Shown piece by piece: positions 1 through 8,224 of a stretch of 64,000 bases of DNA. The DNA is from VXOI01 sp965197575. Lineage in GTDB: Bacteria; Chloroflexota; Dehalococcoidia; Lucifugimonadales; UBA3495. Location of the stretch: the NCBI GenBank assembly GCA_965197575.1, contig OZ240214.1, positions 3,038,001 to 3,102,000 on the forward strand, read 5' to 3'. Position 1 is the stretch's first letter, and every line of letters starts with the position of its first letter. Under the pieces are notes generated by a model. The model did not search any database. It was given only the letters and a program-made list of their open reading frames with translations, and had not been told where the DNA came from. The position numbers and the translations under genes are program-made.

Positions 1-202
1 CGCCGGGCTCGGCTCCGTTCACGTAGATGGGGCCGATGGCCGGGCCCTTTAGCTGCTTCTCGTCCAGCGCCTTCGGATCGCGGATGCCCTCGAAGGCGTC
101 CCAGGTCTCCACCATCAGTTCCTCGCCGGAGTCGATAGTGATGGCGGGCGGGTTGGCAGGGTCCAGCACGTAGATTTTGTGGTCACGGGTCAATTTCTGC
201 AT
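1..202 (-). CDS. Acetamidase/formamidase family protein, N-terminal part
   Basis: First 67 residues of a protein that runs off the left edge. It opens with a VLDPANPPAITIDSG segment and reaches GPIYVNGAEPG, which matches the conserved GPI-V-GA-PGD region near the start of the FmdA/AmdA fold. Members hydrolyse formamide, acetamide or related short amides to ammonia and the acid in the cytosol. The catalytic and metal-binding residues lie outside the window, so the substrate cannot be told. It is transcribed divergently from the next gene, so the 72 bases between them should hold promoters for both. Confidence 0.8.
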   Translation of the reverse strand, partial: MQKLTRDHKIYVLDPANPPAITIDSGEELMVETWDAFEGIRDPKALDEKQLKGPAIGPIYVNGAEPG

Positions 203-274
203 GGTCTACCTCGCTCAAGCGAATCTCTCTGGCTTGGTACAATATCCTACACGCTGTTGACAAGGAGGCGCGCC

Positions 275-592
275 ATGGCCGAATCGGACATCGACCTGGA
301 CCCACCGATGGATGAACAGTCCCTCAGGGCCATGATCGACTACTTCGGTGGAATCGAAGCCATGCACGAAAGGATGGCCCTGCATCACGCTGCACAACTT
401 CGCCTGGACAATGAACGCGCCACCCTAGTCAAAACCCACCCCTACAAATGGGTGGCCATGAGTGGCGCAGGCGTGCTCGCTTTCGGCGATACCCTGGAAG
501 ACGTAGTGGCGCGAATCGCCGGGCGTGACCGGCAAAAATGCCAGTTGGTCATCGAGTACCTGGACCCCGACCCACCCTTACTGGTCCTATGA
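275..592 (+). CDS. Small DUF5678-like protein
   Basis: A 105-residue soluble protein. The ATG is chosen because AAGGAGG lies just upstream; an earlier in-frame start has no such site. The middle part (HPYKWVAMSGAGVLAFGDTL, then EDVVARI) resembles the DUF5678 domain: a KWVA strand, a G-D-T-L-E turn and a helix. The function of that domain is unknown. Its TGA overlaps the ATG of the next gene in an ATGA arrangement, so the two were probably translated as a pair. DUF5678-like genes next to retropepsin-like genes suggest a common partnership, but this is inference from context. Confidence 0.6.
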   Translation: MAESDIDLDPPMDEQSLRAMIDYFGGIEAMHERMALHHAAQLRLDNERATLVKTHPYKWVAMSGAGVLAFGDTLEDVVARIAGRDRQKCQLVIEYLDPDPPLLVL

Positions 593-971
593 TCACGGGG
601 CATTTCGATCCTCTCGGACGACCCTTGGTCGAAGGAGTCCTGTTCATCCCGCGTCTGGGCCTCTCCAGCGTAATCACGTTCTTACTGGATACCGGCTCCG
701 ATAGCACTTTGCTTCATCCCGAAGACGCAAGCAACCTCCAAATGCCATTCCACCTCCTCCAAGACCGGACCTTATCCAGAGGGATAGGGGGGCATCCCCA
801 TATTTTCGCGAACGTGCCTTTCTGGGCTTTCGCGACGTAAACCTGACCAGAGCCTACAGTATCACGCTGCTCATCGCCGAGCCGAGTCCTGACAACATAG
901 ACCTGCCTTCCCTGCTCGGCCGGGATGTCACGAGGCACTGGTACATGCGGTACGACCCGGCTAACAGCTAA
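589..971 (+). pseudogene. Retropepsin-like aspartyl protease, frameshifted
   Basis: The ORF opens at the ATG overlapping the upstream stop and contains LLDTGSDSTLLHP, the D-T-G active-site motif of single-domain (retroviral-type) aspartic proteases. It stops early, after about 84 codons. Another frame then continues with FLGFRDVNLTRAYSITLL and ends in LLGRDVTRHWYMRYD, the usual C-terminal LLG-D strand of this fold. One missing T in the CCTTTCTGG run near base 820 would join the two frames into a protein of about 126 residues. Either the gene is newly inactivated or this is a homopolymer sequencing error. Confidence 0.65.
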
Positions 972-997
972 ATTGAGTGCGAGGTTAACCACGCCGA

Positions 998-1795
998 CTA
1001 CACCCTATAAGCGGGCGTTAGCACCTCTTGCCGGTAGCTGACGCCAGCGGCCAGGTCGAGGTCGACCACCAGGACCGCGCCCTCGCCGGGTCGGCCTATG
1101 GGGCCGTAGGGACAGCCGGAGTACACGGCAGTAGTAGCGCCCCGAGAAACGTCGACGTGCCGGTCCCAGTGTCCCAAGGCCAAGTAGTGGCAGCCGACAG
1201 CGGCTACTTCGTCGGGATAGATGGGCGACGAGCGTTGGTCCCGGTCGTCCTCGAAATGGAAGTGGCCGTGGGCCAAGCCCACTAGCCAGCGTCCCTCGGT
1301 CGGCCCCGGCATCCCCTGCAACGGACGGAACGCCGGTGAGTGCATGGTCATCGCCCGCCCCCAGACCTCCAGCCCCAACTCCGGGAAGACCAGCGACTGC
1401 CCCGCCGGGTCCCGCAGAACGTGGAGGTTTCCGGCGTTGCGGGAGAATGGCTCGCGCCGGTAAACCGAGGTCTCGTGGGCCAAGTCGTGGTTGCCGGGTA
1501 AAACCACCACCGGCACCCGCGCCAGCGAAACCGTACTAACGAACCGGGCCAGCACGTCGTCCGAGACGCGCTCGTTGTCGAAGACATCGCCGGCCAGCAA
1601 CAGAACATCGCCATGATGCTCCGAGACCGCCTCCACCACCCGCTCCAAGACTTCTTCCGACCGGGGATGCCCGGCAGAGTCGCCCAGATGCACGTCGGAG
1701 GTATGAATCAGCCGGAGTTTGCGCGTGGGATTCCGTGCGGGATTCAATGGCCCGGTTTCCACCTTTGTCAGATTATCAATACGTGTGCTCGCCAA
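998..1795 (-). CDS. sbcD: SbcD-like metallophosphoesterase / DNA repair exonuclease
   Basis: A 265-residue calcineurin-type phosphoesterase. The metal-binding motifs are in order: DVHLG (D34, H36), GDVFDN (D70), GNHD (N102, H103), HGHFHF (around H176-H180) and a GHWDRH box near H209-H213. This is the nuclease half of SbcCD/Mre11-Rad50 complexes, which cut hairpins and blocked DNA ends. It is shorter than typical SbcD (about 380-400 residues), so the C-terminal capping domain is reduced. Translation appears to start at TTG, with GTGAGGAAAG immediately upstream. The matching sbcC ATPase lies about 23 kb away and not beside it, so partnership is inference. Confidence 0.75.
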   Translation of the reverse strand: MASTRIDNLTKVETGPLNPARNPTRKLRLIHTSDVHLGDSAGHPRSEEVLERVVEAVSEHHGDVLLLAGDVFDNERVSDDVLARFVSTVSLARVPVVVLPGNHDLAHETSVYRREPFSRNAGNLHVLRDPAGQSLVFPELGLEVWGRAMTMHSPAFRPLQGMPGPTEGRWLVGLAHGHFHFEDDRDQRSSPIYPDEVAAVGCHYLALGHWDRHVDVSRGATTAVYSGCPYGPIGRPGEGAVLVVDLDLAAGVSYRQEVLTPAYRV

Positions 1796-1933
1796 TCTTT
1801 CCTCACGGTCAGGATCCGTATTTTCGTTCCTCTTTTTCGAGCGGGTTCTCCCTTAGTGACGCATCGCCAAGCCCACCATTGATGCGGTCAAGCCTTATAA
1901 TGAATGAAGTTGCTGTTTGATAACGGAGACAGA

Positions 1934-2164
1934 ATGAATATTACGTTGAAGGTTGACGAGGAAGTCGTCAAAAAAGTCCGCAAAATCGCCATTGACAAGA
2001 ATACCACCTTGACGGCGTTGGTGAGGGACTACCTGACGTCGGTAGCCAACAGCGACGTAGCTACGCGGGAGGAACACATCGCAAGGTTGAAGGACTCTTT
2101 CAGGAGCCTCAGCCGCGATATGGGACCCCGCGAGTGGACGCGGGAAGGCCTCTATGCCCGATAA
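1934..2164 (+). CDS. vapB: VapB-type antitoxin
   Basis: A 76-residue protein starting MNITLKVDEEVVKKVRKIA, a ribbon-helix-helix-like N-terminus that should dimerise and bind its own promoter. The charged C-terminal tail (PREWTREGLYAR) is the kind that wraps around and blocks a PIN toxin. CGGAGAC precedes the chosen ATG; the frame is open 10 codons earlier but without a good site. It overlaps the following PIN gene by 11 bases, the usual translational coupling of vapBC modules. A TATAAT about 35 bases upstream is a likely -10 box. Confidence 0.75.
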   Translation: MNITLKVDEEVVKKVRKIAIDKNTTLTALVRDYLTSVANSDVATREEHIARLKDSFRSLSRDMGPREWTREGLYAR

Positions 2165-2570
2165 AGAATTCATCGACACCAATGTTCTGGTTTACGCATA
2201 TGATCGTCGCGATGCAGAGAAACAGGCACGAGCACAAGACCTGCTGACTACAGGCATGGAAAATGAGACTGTTGTCTTATCCGTGCAGGTGCTCGGTGAG
2301 TTTTTCACGGTGGTTACCAGGCGAATCCCAAATCCGCTCTCGACCGAAGAAGCCGAGCAAGTGATCGACTTGCTCGGTATCCTGCCGGTAATGGAGCTAG
2401 ATTTGGCCATGGTCCGGAGGGCCATCACAACACACAGGCAATACGGGACCACCTATTGGGATTCTTTGATTTTAGCCGCTGCGGAAAGGGCGGGATGCGC
2501 ACGGGTCATTTCTGAAGACCTGAATCCAGGGCAGTCCTACCACGGCATCGCTGTCGTCAATCCCTTCTGA
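2154..2570 (+). CDS. vapC: VapC-type PIN-domain ribonuclease toxin
   Basis: A 138-residue PIN-domain protein with the full acidic set: D8 in FIDTNVLVYAYD, E49 in VQVLGEFF, D103 in YWDSLILAAA and E121/D122 in ISEDLNPG. PIN toxins cleave RNA with Mg2+ and are held inactive by the antitoxin encoded just upstream. This is one of only two toxin modules in the window that look intact. Its last 34 bases overlap the 3' end of the convergent downstream gene. It is similar in length and motif spacing to the disrupted PIN gene near 23.3 kb. Confidence 0.85.
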   Translation: MPDKEFIDTNVLVYAYDRRDAEKQARAQDLLTTGMENETVVLSVQVLGEFFTVVTRRIPNPLSTEEAEQVIDLLGILPVMELDLAMVRRAITTHRQYGTTYWDSLILAAAERAGCARVISEDLNPGQSYHGIAVVNPF

Positions 2571-2956
2571 GTGTTTATTATTTTAGCGTCGCTGCTTTGT
2601 GGGTTCTCGGGTTCTTGTGGCTCCCCATGTTGGGCCATAAACCTTGTTGACCTGGTCTCCGAGGGCTTGGCGGCAAAGGGGTCGGATTCCAGGGTCGTGA
2701 TGCCGGGGATCTCCAATGTGGCTTGCACTTCCCGCTCATCATTAACACTCGCAATTTGTAGACCCTGTGTCCGGTAGTGACGAACGACTTGGTACATGGC
2801 GATGCTTTTGGACAGCACGTCCTCTACCGAGATGCCTTCTTCTTTAGCCCATTCCTCCAGATCGGCGTAGTTCTTCTTCGACACCGAGAACTCAACGTCC
2901 TGGGCGTCTTCCCTCTCTTTACCTCTTCTCGAAAACAACGACGACAACGAAAACAT
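2537..2956 (-). CDS. Small protein with ribbon-helix-helix-like N-terminus
   Basis: A 139-residue protein preceded by AGGGGAG a few bases before ATG. After a basic, serine-rich leader it has VEFSVSKKNYADLEEWAKEE and then GISVEDVLSKSIAMYQVVRHY, the strand-helix-helix pattern of RHH proteins. The acidic and polar C-terminal half looks disordered. It could be an orphan antitoxin-like regulator; no toxin is encoded beside it on this strand. The 3' end overlaps vapC by 34 bases in convergent orientation. Family membership is a judgement from pattern, not from a clear match. Confidence 0.5.
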   Translation of the reverse strand: MFSLSSLFSRRGKEREDAQDVEFSVSKKNYADLEEWAKEEGISVEDVLSKSIAMYQVVRHYRTQGLQIASVNDEREVQATLEIPGITTLESDPFAAKPSETRSTRFMAQHGEPQEPENPQSSDAKIINTQKGLTTAMPW

Positions 2957-3038
2957 CGCTACTCCCCTGCCCGTGCATACTGCCGATTATAGCCTGCGGC
3001 AACCCCTTGGGGAGTTCACGGCCAGCCCCGAGCCACCT

Positions 3039-4229
3039 TCAGGCGCCGATGACCCCTCGCTCCCGCAGGTCGGCGATCTGTTCCGGGGTGTAGCCTTCCT
3101 CGGCGAGCACATCGTCGTTGTGCTCGCCCAAAAGGGGCGGCGCACGGCGGATGGAAGACGGCGAGGCGCTGAGCTTCATGGGTGAGTTGGGAATCTTCAG
3201 GTCCGGCACGTTGGGGTGCTTGACGTCCACAATCATGTCGCGGGCCAGCACCTGCGGGTTGGAGACGACTTCCGAGACCCGGTTGATGGGGCCGCAGGGA
3301 ACCCCGGCCTCGACGATCAGACCGACCCAATAATCGGTGGTCTCGGCGTCGAAAATCTCGCTTAGGGCTTCCACGCACTCTTTCCGGTGTTTCACCCGGT
3401 CGGTGTTGGTGGTGAAGCGCGGGTCTTCCAGAAGGTCGGTCCGACCGATGGCCCGGCACAACCGCTCCCACAGACCCTGATTGGCGCACCCGACGATGAA
3501 ATGGCCGTCGGAGGAGGCGAAACTCTGGTAGGGGACCAGGCTGGGGTGGCCCGAACCCATGCGATGGGGCTCCACGCCGGTGCCTATGTAGCCGGTGGCG
3601 TGGTAGCTGAGGGTGGCGACCTGCCCGTCCAGCAGCGAAGCCTCGACCCACTGGCCCTGGCCGGTCTGGTCGCGGTGGCGCAGGGCGGTGACGATTGTCC
3701 CGTAAGCCATCATCCCGGCGAACAGGTCAACCAGGGAGAACCCGACCCGCAACGGCAGCCCGTCTGGGTCGCCGGTGAGGCTCATCAGCCCGCTGTAGGC
3801 CTGGATGATCAGGTCATAGCCCGGCATCTCGGCCATCGGGCCGGTGCGCCCGTAGCCGGAGATGGAGCAGTAGACGATGCGCGGGTTGATCTTGTTGATG
3901 GCCTCGTAGCCCAAGCCCATGCGGTCGAGGGCCCCGGCGCGGAAGCTCTCAATCATCACATCGGCTTCGGATGCCAAGTCTTGCACGATCTTGACCCCTT
4001 CCGGCTCCTTCAGGTTGACCGTCAGGCTGCGCTTGTTGCGGTTGAAGGTCAGGAACTGGGTGCTCTCGCCGTTCCAGAAGGGGGTCCAGTTGCGGGTCTC
4101 ATCTCCCCGGGACGGCTCCTCGATCTTTACCACGTCCGCGCCCATGTCGCCCAGCATCATGGTGCAAAAGGGTCCGGCGAGGGTGCGTGTTATGTCAATA
4201 ACTTTGATGTCTTCCAGTGCCCCGGCCAT
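3039..4229 (-). CDS. Class III CoA-transferase (CaiB/BaiF family)
   Basis: A 396-residue cytosolic enzyme that moves CoA between acyl groups through an aspartyl-CoA thioester. It has the N-terminal IKVIDITRTLAGPFCTMMLG, the GADVVKIE strand and the conserved LPLRVGFSLVDLFAGM block, with D168 as the expected catalytic aspartate. The start is set at MAGALED, with CAGGAG upstream; the frame is open for 21 more codons but that leader is unlike the family. Length is normal. No neighbouring gene identifies the substrate. It is divergent from the ribokinase-like gene. Confidence 0.85.
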   Translation of the reverse strand: MAGALEDIKVIDITRTLAGPFCTMMLGDMGADVVKIEEPSRGDETRNWTPFWNGESTQFLTFNRNKRSLTVNLKEPEGVKIVQDLASEADVMIESFRAGALDRMGLGYEAINKINPRIVYCSISGYGRTGPMAEMPGYDLIIQAYSGLMSLTGDPDGLPLRVGFSLVDLFAGMMAYGTIVTALRHRDQTGQGQWVEASLLDGQVATLSYHATGYIGTGVEPHRMGSGHPSLVPYQSFASSDGHFIVGCANQGLWERLCRAIGRTDLLEDPRFTTNTDRVKHRKECVEALSEIFDAETTDYWVGLIVEAGVPCGPINRVSEVVSNPQVLARDMIVDVKHPNVPDLKIPNSPMKLSASPSSIRRAPPLLGEHNDDVLAEEGYTPEQIADLRERGVIGA

Positions 4230-4328
4230 ATCGACACTCCTGAAATAGCTTGACGCTCCATGCGTTCTCTTCGGTGAAAGGAGGGATCCCAATTGCCACC
4301 GGGATTATAGCATGGGAGAATTTCCTCC

Positions 4329-5288
4329 ATGAGTGAGCCTTCTGCCGTACCCTCTTCGGCGCCCTCTATAGTAGTGCTGGGCGGGATCAACATGGACCTG
4401 GTCACCTTCGCCGCGCGATTCCCCGAGGCGGGCGAGACGGTGGTGGGCGACCGGTTCCTCACCTACGCCGGGGGCAAGGGGGCCAATCAAGCGGTGGCGG
4501 CGGCCCGGATGGGGGCGAAGTGCGTCATGGTCGGGAGAGTCGGCGACGACCTGTTCGGGCCGCAGCTTCTCGACGGAATGCGCGGCTTCGGGGTGGACGT
4601 TTCCCGTGTGGCGACCGTTCCCGGCGAGTCCTCCGGTATCGCGGTGATCAGCGTCGATGGAGCGGCCCAAAACCGGATCATTCAGGTGCTGGGCGCAAAC
4701 ACCACCTGCGGCCCGGAGGAGGCAGCCCGCACCATCGAGGCGATGAGCGCAGCCTCGGTCTTGATGCTGCAACTGGAAGCGCCTCTCGAAGTTTCCTTGT
4801 CCGCCGCGCGGGCGGCGTCGGCGGCGGGGAAGACGGTCATCCTTGACCCCGGCCCGGTGCGGCCGTTCCCCGAAGAGTTATACCGCCTGTGCAGCGTGAT
4901 CACCCCCAACGAGACCGAGGCCGAGGCGCTGGTGGGCTTCCCGGTCACCGGTCGGGATTCGGCAGCCGAGGCCGCGGATATACTGCTGGCCCGCGGCGTC
5001 GGCATTGCCGTGATCAAGCTGGGAGCGCAAGGCGCATACTACGCGGCCCCTTGCCTGAGCGGTTGGCAGACGGCGTTCCCCGTGGAGGCGGTAGACTCGG
5101 TGGCGGCGGGCGATGCCTTCAACGGCGCGCTGGCCGTATGCTTGGCCCAAGGCTATGACCTGCCCGGCGCGGTGTGGATGGCCGCGCTGGCCGGAGCGTT
5201 GGCCGTCACCGTCACCGGTGCGCAGGACTCAATGCCCACCCGTCAAGCGGTGGAGGAATTGTGGGCGCGGTTTCGAGGAACGGCGTAG
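4329..5288 (+). CDS. rbsK: PfkB-family sugar kinase, ribokinase-like
   Basis: A 319-residue carbohydrate kinase. It has VVLGGINMDLV at residues 15-25, the substrate-binding GGKGANQA (48-55), ITPNETEAE (191-199) and the ATP/anion-hole motif AAGDAFNGAL, with D262 as the probable catalytic base. Ribokinases phosphorylate D-ribose at O5. The GGKGANQ signature is typical of ribokinases, though related sugars are possible. No ribose transporter or isomerase is adjacent. The intergenic gap to the divergent CoA-transferase gene is 99 bases. Confidence 0.8.
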   Translation: MSEPSAVPSSAPSIVVLGGINMDLVTFAARFPEAGETVVGDRFLTYAGGKGANQAVAAARMGAKCVMVGRVGDDLFGPQLLDGMRGFGVDVSRVATVPGESSGIAVISVDGAAQNRIIQVLGANTTCGPEEAARTIEAMSAASVLMLQLEAPLEVSLSAARAASAAGKTVILDPGPVRPFPEELYRLCSVITPNETEAEALVGFPVTGRDSAAEAADILLARGVGIAVIKLGAQGAYYAAPCLSGWQTAFPVEAVDSVAAGDAFNGALAVCLAQGYDLPGAVWMAALAGALAVTVTGAQDSMPTRQAVEELWARFRGTA

Positions 5289-5406
5289 GGGCCCCGGTCT
5301 TGATATACTCGCCCAAGACTAAAATGGCTGCCGCGACCGACACCGCCGCTGGCGCAGAAAGACAAGCCAAGATGCCGTCGATTATAGATGGGACAGGCCC
5401 GTAGCT

Positions 5407-5919
5407 TTGACCACTCCACCCGACAGGTTCTGCGCCTCTTGCGCTTCCTCACTGGAGACTCGTGACGTTGCCGGTGTCCCGCGCCCGGTCTGCCCCAACT
5501 GCGGGCGCACCGTTTTCTACGATCCGAAGGTGGCCGCGGTCTGCGTCATCGCCAGGGACGGCAAGGTGCTGATGATCCGCCGCGCCACCGACCTTGGCTA
5601 CGGCCTGTGGAGTATGCCCGGCGGCTTCGTCGACCGGGGCGAGGTCGTGGAGCAGGCGGCGGCCCGCGAGGCTTGGGAGGAGACCGGACTGGAGGCCGAG
5701 GTCACCGGGCTGATCGGCGTGTTCTCCATCCCCGGAGACCCGGTGATAGTGGTGGCGTTCAGCGCCCGCGAGACCGGCGGCGTGCTGGCCCCTGGGCCGG
5801 AAGCGCTGGAAACCGGCTTCTTCGATCCGGGAACGCCGCCGGAATTGGCGTTTTCCAGGGACACGGAGATACTGGCCCGCTGGGCTGCGCTGGGGATGGG
5901 AAATGGGGATTCTATCTGA
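5407..5919 (+). CDS. NUDIX hydrolase with N-terminal zinc ribbon
   Basis: A 170-residue protein. CASC and CPNC pairs in the first 35 residues form a zinc ribbon, followed by a NUDIX domain whose box is complete: a G at GFVDRGE, then REAWEETGL. The layout resembles NudC-type NADH pyrophosphatases but is shorter, so the substrate (NADH, ADP-ribose or damaged nucleotides) is open. Translation seems to begin at TTG with only a weak ribosome site. The end overlaps the next gene by 17 bases, suggesting co-translation with the comF-like gene. Confidence 0.8.
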   Translation: MTTPPDRFCASCASSLETRDVAGVPRPVCPNCGRTVFYDPKVAAVCVIARDGKVLMIRRATDLGYGLWSMPGGFVDRGEVVEQAAAREAWEETGLEAEVTGLIGVFSIPGDPVIVVAFSARETGGVLAPGPEALETGFFDPGTPPELAFSRDTEILARWAALGMGNGDSI

Positions 5920-6595
5920 CCTCGCCCACAGCGCCCTCGACCTGATTTTCCCGTTGCATTGTCTCGGTTGCCAACGGGAAGGCAGCGTCATTTGCGGCGA
6001 TTGCACCAGTGGTCTCAAGCGGCTGGAGCAGCCCTTCTGCCCAACTTGCGCTCAACCGCGCACTTCGGGCCGCTGCCGCTGGTGCCGGGGAAAACCGCCC
6101 GCCTTCGATTCGTTGCGCGCTCCCTTCCTGTTCGAGGGCGTGGTCCGCGAGGGCATACACCGCCTCAAGTACCGGGGATTGCGCGCCGCCGGAGAGCCGT
6201 TGGGCCAATTGCTAACCGAATACTTCCAGGGAACGCCCATCCCCGCCGACATGGTGGTCCCGGTGCCGTTGCATCCGGGCAGGCTCCGCCGCCGGGGCTA
6301 CAACCAGTCGTCGCTGTTGGCCCGGCGCTTGGCCGGAAACCTCGGCCTGGAGTTCCGCGAAGACCTCGTGGCCCGCGTGCGCGACTCGGTCCCGCAGGTG
6401 GAAACCCGGTCCGCGGAGGAACGCCGCAGCAACGTGGCAGGAGCCTTCGCCGCCCGCGCCGTGCCCGCCGGCGTAAAGGTGCTGTTGATCGACGACGTAG
6501 CCACCACCGGTAGCACCCTGTCGGAATGCGCCGCCGCCCTGAAGTCCGCCGGGGCCGAAAGCGTCCGTGCGCTGGTATTGGCGCGTCAGGGCTGA
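5903..6595 (+). CDS. comF: ComF-family phosphoribosyltransferase-like protein
   Basis: A 230-residue protein with the ComF layout. It has an N-terminal double zinc ribbon (CLGC, CGDC, CPTC, CRWC), a FEGVVREGIHRLKYRG segment, the VPVPLHPGRLRRRGYNQS block and a C-terminal PRPP-binding loop VLLIDDVATTGSTL. In naturally competent bacteria ComF helps bring single-stranded DNA into the cytosol; elsewhere its role is uncertain. No other competence gene is in the window. It overlaps the NUDIX gene upstream. Confidence 0.85.
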   Translation: MGILSDLAHSALDLIFPLHCLGCQREGSVICGDCTSGLKRLEQPFCPTCAQPRTSGRCRWCRGKPPAFDSLRAPFLFEGVVREGIHRLKYRGLRAAGEPLGQLLTEYFQGTPIPADMVVPVPLHPGRLRRRGYNQSSLLARRLAGNLGLEFREDLVARVRDSVPQVETRSAEERRSNVAGAFAARAVPAGVKVLLIDDVATTGSTLSECAAALKSAGAESVRALVLARQG

Positions 6596-6690
6596 GGGAA
6601 TTTGGAATGCGTAATGGTTCAGGGCTTGTAGAAAGCCCGCAGGAACAAGCGAGTAGCCCAGCTTGCTCTACAAACTCCTGAAGGACTCCA

Positions 6691-6936
6691 TCACTTCTTG
6701 AAGGATAATAGGAACGCGGCAACCAAAACGGACACTGACATAAAGGCTACCGGATAGGCAATGTACAGGACCAGGCGTAAGACTGAGTACTTTGTTGGAT
6801 CGAAGGCTTGCCAATCCAACATATGACCAATGACGAATACCCAGCAAGCCGCCGCAAAACATAGGGCAGCAGCAAAAGCAGAGTTCGACACCTGGCGACT
6901 TCCCCAACCAGACTCCCTCGTAATGTACCACATCAT
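6691..6936 (-). CDS. Small two-helix membrane protein
   Basis: About 81 residues starting MMWYITRES, with two hydrophobic spans (AFAAALCFAAACWVFVIGHM and a longer one, VLRLVLYIAYPVAFMSVSVLVAAFLL) and a short basic end. No family is recognised. The ribosome site is weak. The frame stays open upstream through the inserted inverted-repeat element at 6957-7113, so the original N-terminus may have been upstream and may have been cut off by that insertion. Confidence 0.4.
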   Translation of the reverse strand: MMWYITRESGWGSRQVSNSAFAAALCFAAACWVFVIGHMLDWQAFDPTKYSVLRLVLYIAYPVAFMSVSVLVAAFLLSFKK

Positions 6937-6956
6937 AAATCCAGGGGCACAAACCT

Positions 6957-7113
6957 CGGAAGCACAGACAGGGTCTTTCAATTGTCCACCCAAGGCAGCC
7001 ACAAGGGCTGCCCCTACGCTTGCGGGCGGGGCGTATGGTAGGGGCAACCCTCGTGGTTGCCCTGCGGGTTCGGCTATCGTCCGCCGACAATTGAAAGACC
7101 CCGGAAGCACAGA
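6957..7113. mobile_element. 133-bp MITE-like element with 16-bp terminal inverted repeats
   Basis: GGGTCTTTCAATTGTC at 6971-6986 is repeated as an exact inverse at 7086-7101. The flanks carry a 12-base direct repeat, CGGAAGCACAGA, at 6957-6968 and 7102-7113, as expected for a target-site duplication. The interior is itself partly palindromic, with GGGCTGCCCCTAC and GTAGGGGCAACCC arms. There is no coding capacity. It may be mobilised by a transposase encoded elsewhere in the genome. It lies at the 5' side of the small membrane-protein gene. Confidence 0.7.
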
Positions 7114-7186
7114 TGCGCCTGCCCGTGATTGACAATGGCGGGTGTCTCTGCTGAAATTGCCCCAAACACAAATGGAGGGAATGAGC

Positions 7187-8170
7187 ATGGCTGACAAGAC
7201 GCTTATTTACGTCGGAGCCGAGGCGGACGGCCTCTACCGCAAGGAGGCGGGCGATTCCCGGTGGGAGAAACTGGCCAAGGGTATGCCGCCCCAGCCGCAG
7301 GTGCGGGCTATCGCGGTCCACCCCAACGATGCCAGCACGATTTTCGTCGGTACCCAGCGGGGCGTATACCGGTCGCAGGACGGCGGCGACAGCTTCTCCC
7401 GCATGAACATGACCGAGGGCCGCATCGTCTGGTCGATCAAGTTCCACCCCCACGACGCCAACATCATGTTCCTGGGCACCGAGGGGAGCGAGGTGTACAA
7501 GAGCACCGATGGCGGCGAGAACTGGGAGTACGTCTCCACCATCTCCAACCCTGACTCGGTCCAGATGGCCTTCGCCACGCGCATCCTGGGCATCGGCATC
7601 GAGGCGGGCGACACCAACCAGATTTACGCGGCGCTGGAAGTGGGCGGCGCGGCCCACAGCTCCGACGGGGGCAAGACCTGGACCATCGTGAACAGCGTGT
7701 TCGACGGCGACGTCGACCTGATGGACCTGCACGGAGTTACCGTGGGCGTCAACGAGTCCGTCTTCATCTCCAACCGCACCGGCGTGTGGCGCACCCGCGA
7801 CCGGGGACAGAACTGGGACGACCTGAAGTTCGAGGACTTCTCCGAGATCCGCTACTCCCGCGGCGTCGAGGTCGCGCCCAACGACCCCAGCACGCTCTAC
7901 GCCTGCGTCGGCCTCAACTTCGGCAGCGAGCAGGGCGGCATAATGCGCTCCACCGACGCCGGTGACACCTGGGGCCGGTTCGACCAGGGCATCGCGCCCC
8001 TCAGCACCACCTTCGGCATCGCCGTTAACGACCGCGCTCCGGAGCAGGTGTACTTCTGCACCCGCAAGGGCGAGGTGTTCGGCACCCACGACGGCGGGGC
8101 AACTTGGGCCGCCCACGACCTGCCCGAGATGGCCGTCAACGTCAAGGCCATCGCCTGCACCTCGGCCTAA
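7187..8170 (+). CDS. Asp-box (BNR/sortilin-type) beta-propeller protein
   Basis: A 327-residue protein made of repeated Asp boxes (S/T-x-D-x-G-x-x-W/F): SQDGGDSF, STDGGENW, SSDGGKTW, TRDRGQNW, STDAGDTW and THDGGATW. About six blades with AVHPND-type strands between them point to a beta-propeller of the kind found in glycosidases and YCF48-like proteins. There is no signal peptide and no obvious catalytic set. GGAGGGA sits upstream of two close ATGs (7181 and 7187); the second gives the MADKTLIYVG start. Biochemical role unknown. Confidence 0.75.
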   Translation: MADKTLIYVGAEADGLYRKEAGDSRWEKLAKGMPPQPQVRAIAVHPNDASTIFVGTQRGVYRSQDGGDSFSRMNMTEGRIVWSIKFHPHDANIMFLGTEGSEVYKSTDGGENWEYVSTISNPDSVQMAFATRILGIGIEAGDTNQIYAALEVGGAAHSSDGGKTWTIVNSVFDGDVDLMDLHGVTVGVNESVFISNRTGVWRTRDRGQNWDDLKFEDFSEIRYSRGVEVAPNDPSTLYACVGLNFGSEQGGIMRSTDAGDTWGRFDQGIAPLSTTFGIAVNDRAPEQVYFCTRKGEVFGTHDGGATWAAHDLPEMAVNVKAIACTSA

Positions 8171-8184
8171 GTGACTACAAAATC

Positions 8185-8205
8185 CCCTCTCCCTCTGGGA
8201 GAGGG
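8185..8205. repeat. Short GC hairpin between genes
   Basis: CCCTCTCCC, a TCT loop and GGGAGAGGG form a perfect 9-bp stem just after the propeller gene. The hairpin is followed by TTAGGGTGAGGGCG. It may act as an RNA stability element or a weak terminator, though no T-run follows. Similar GGGAGAGGG...GTGAGGG units are common as dispersed repeats in environmental genomes. Confidence 0.5.
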
Positions 8206-8224
8206 TTAGGGTGAGGGCGTATAA

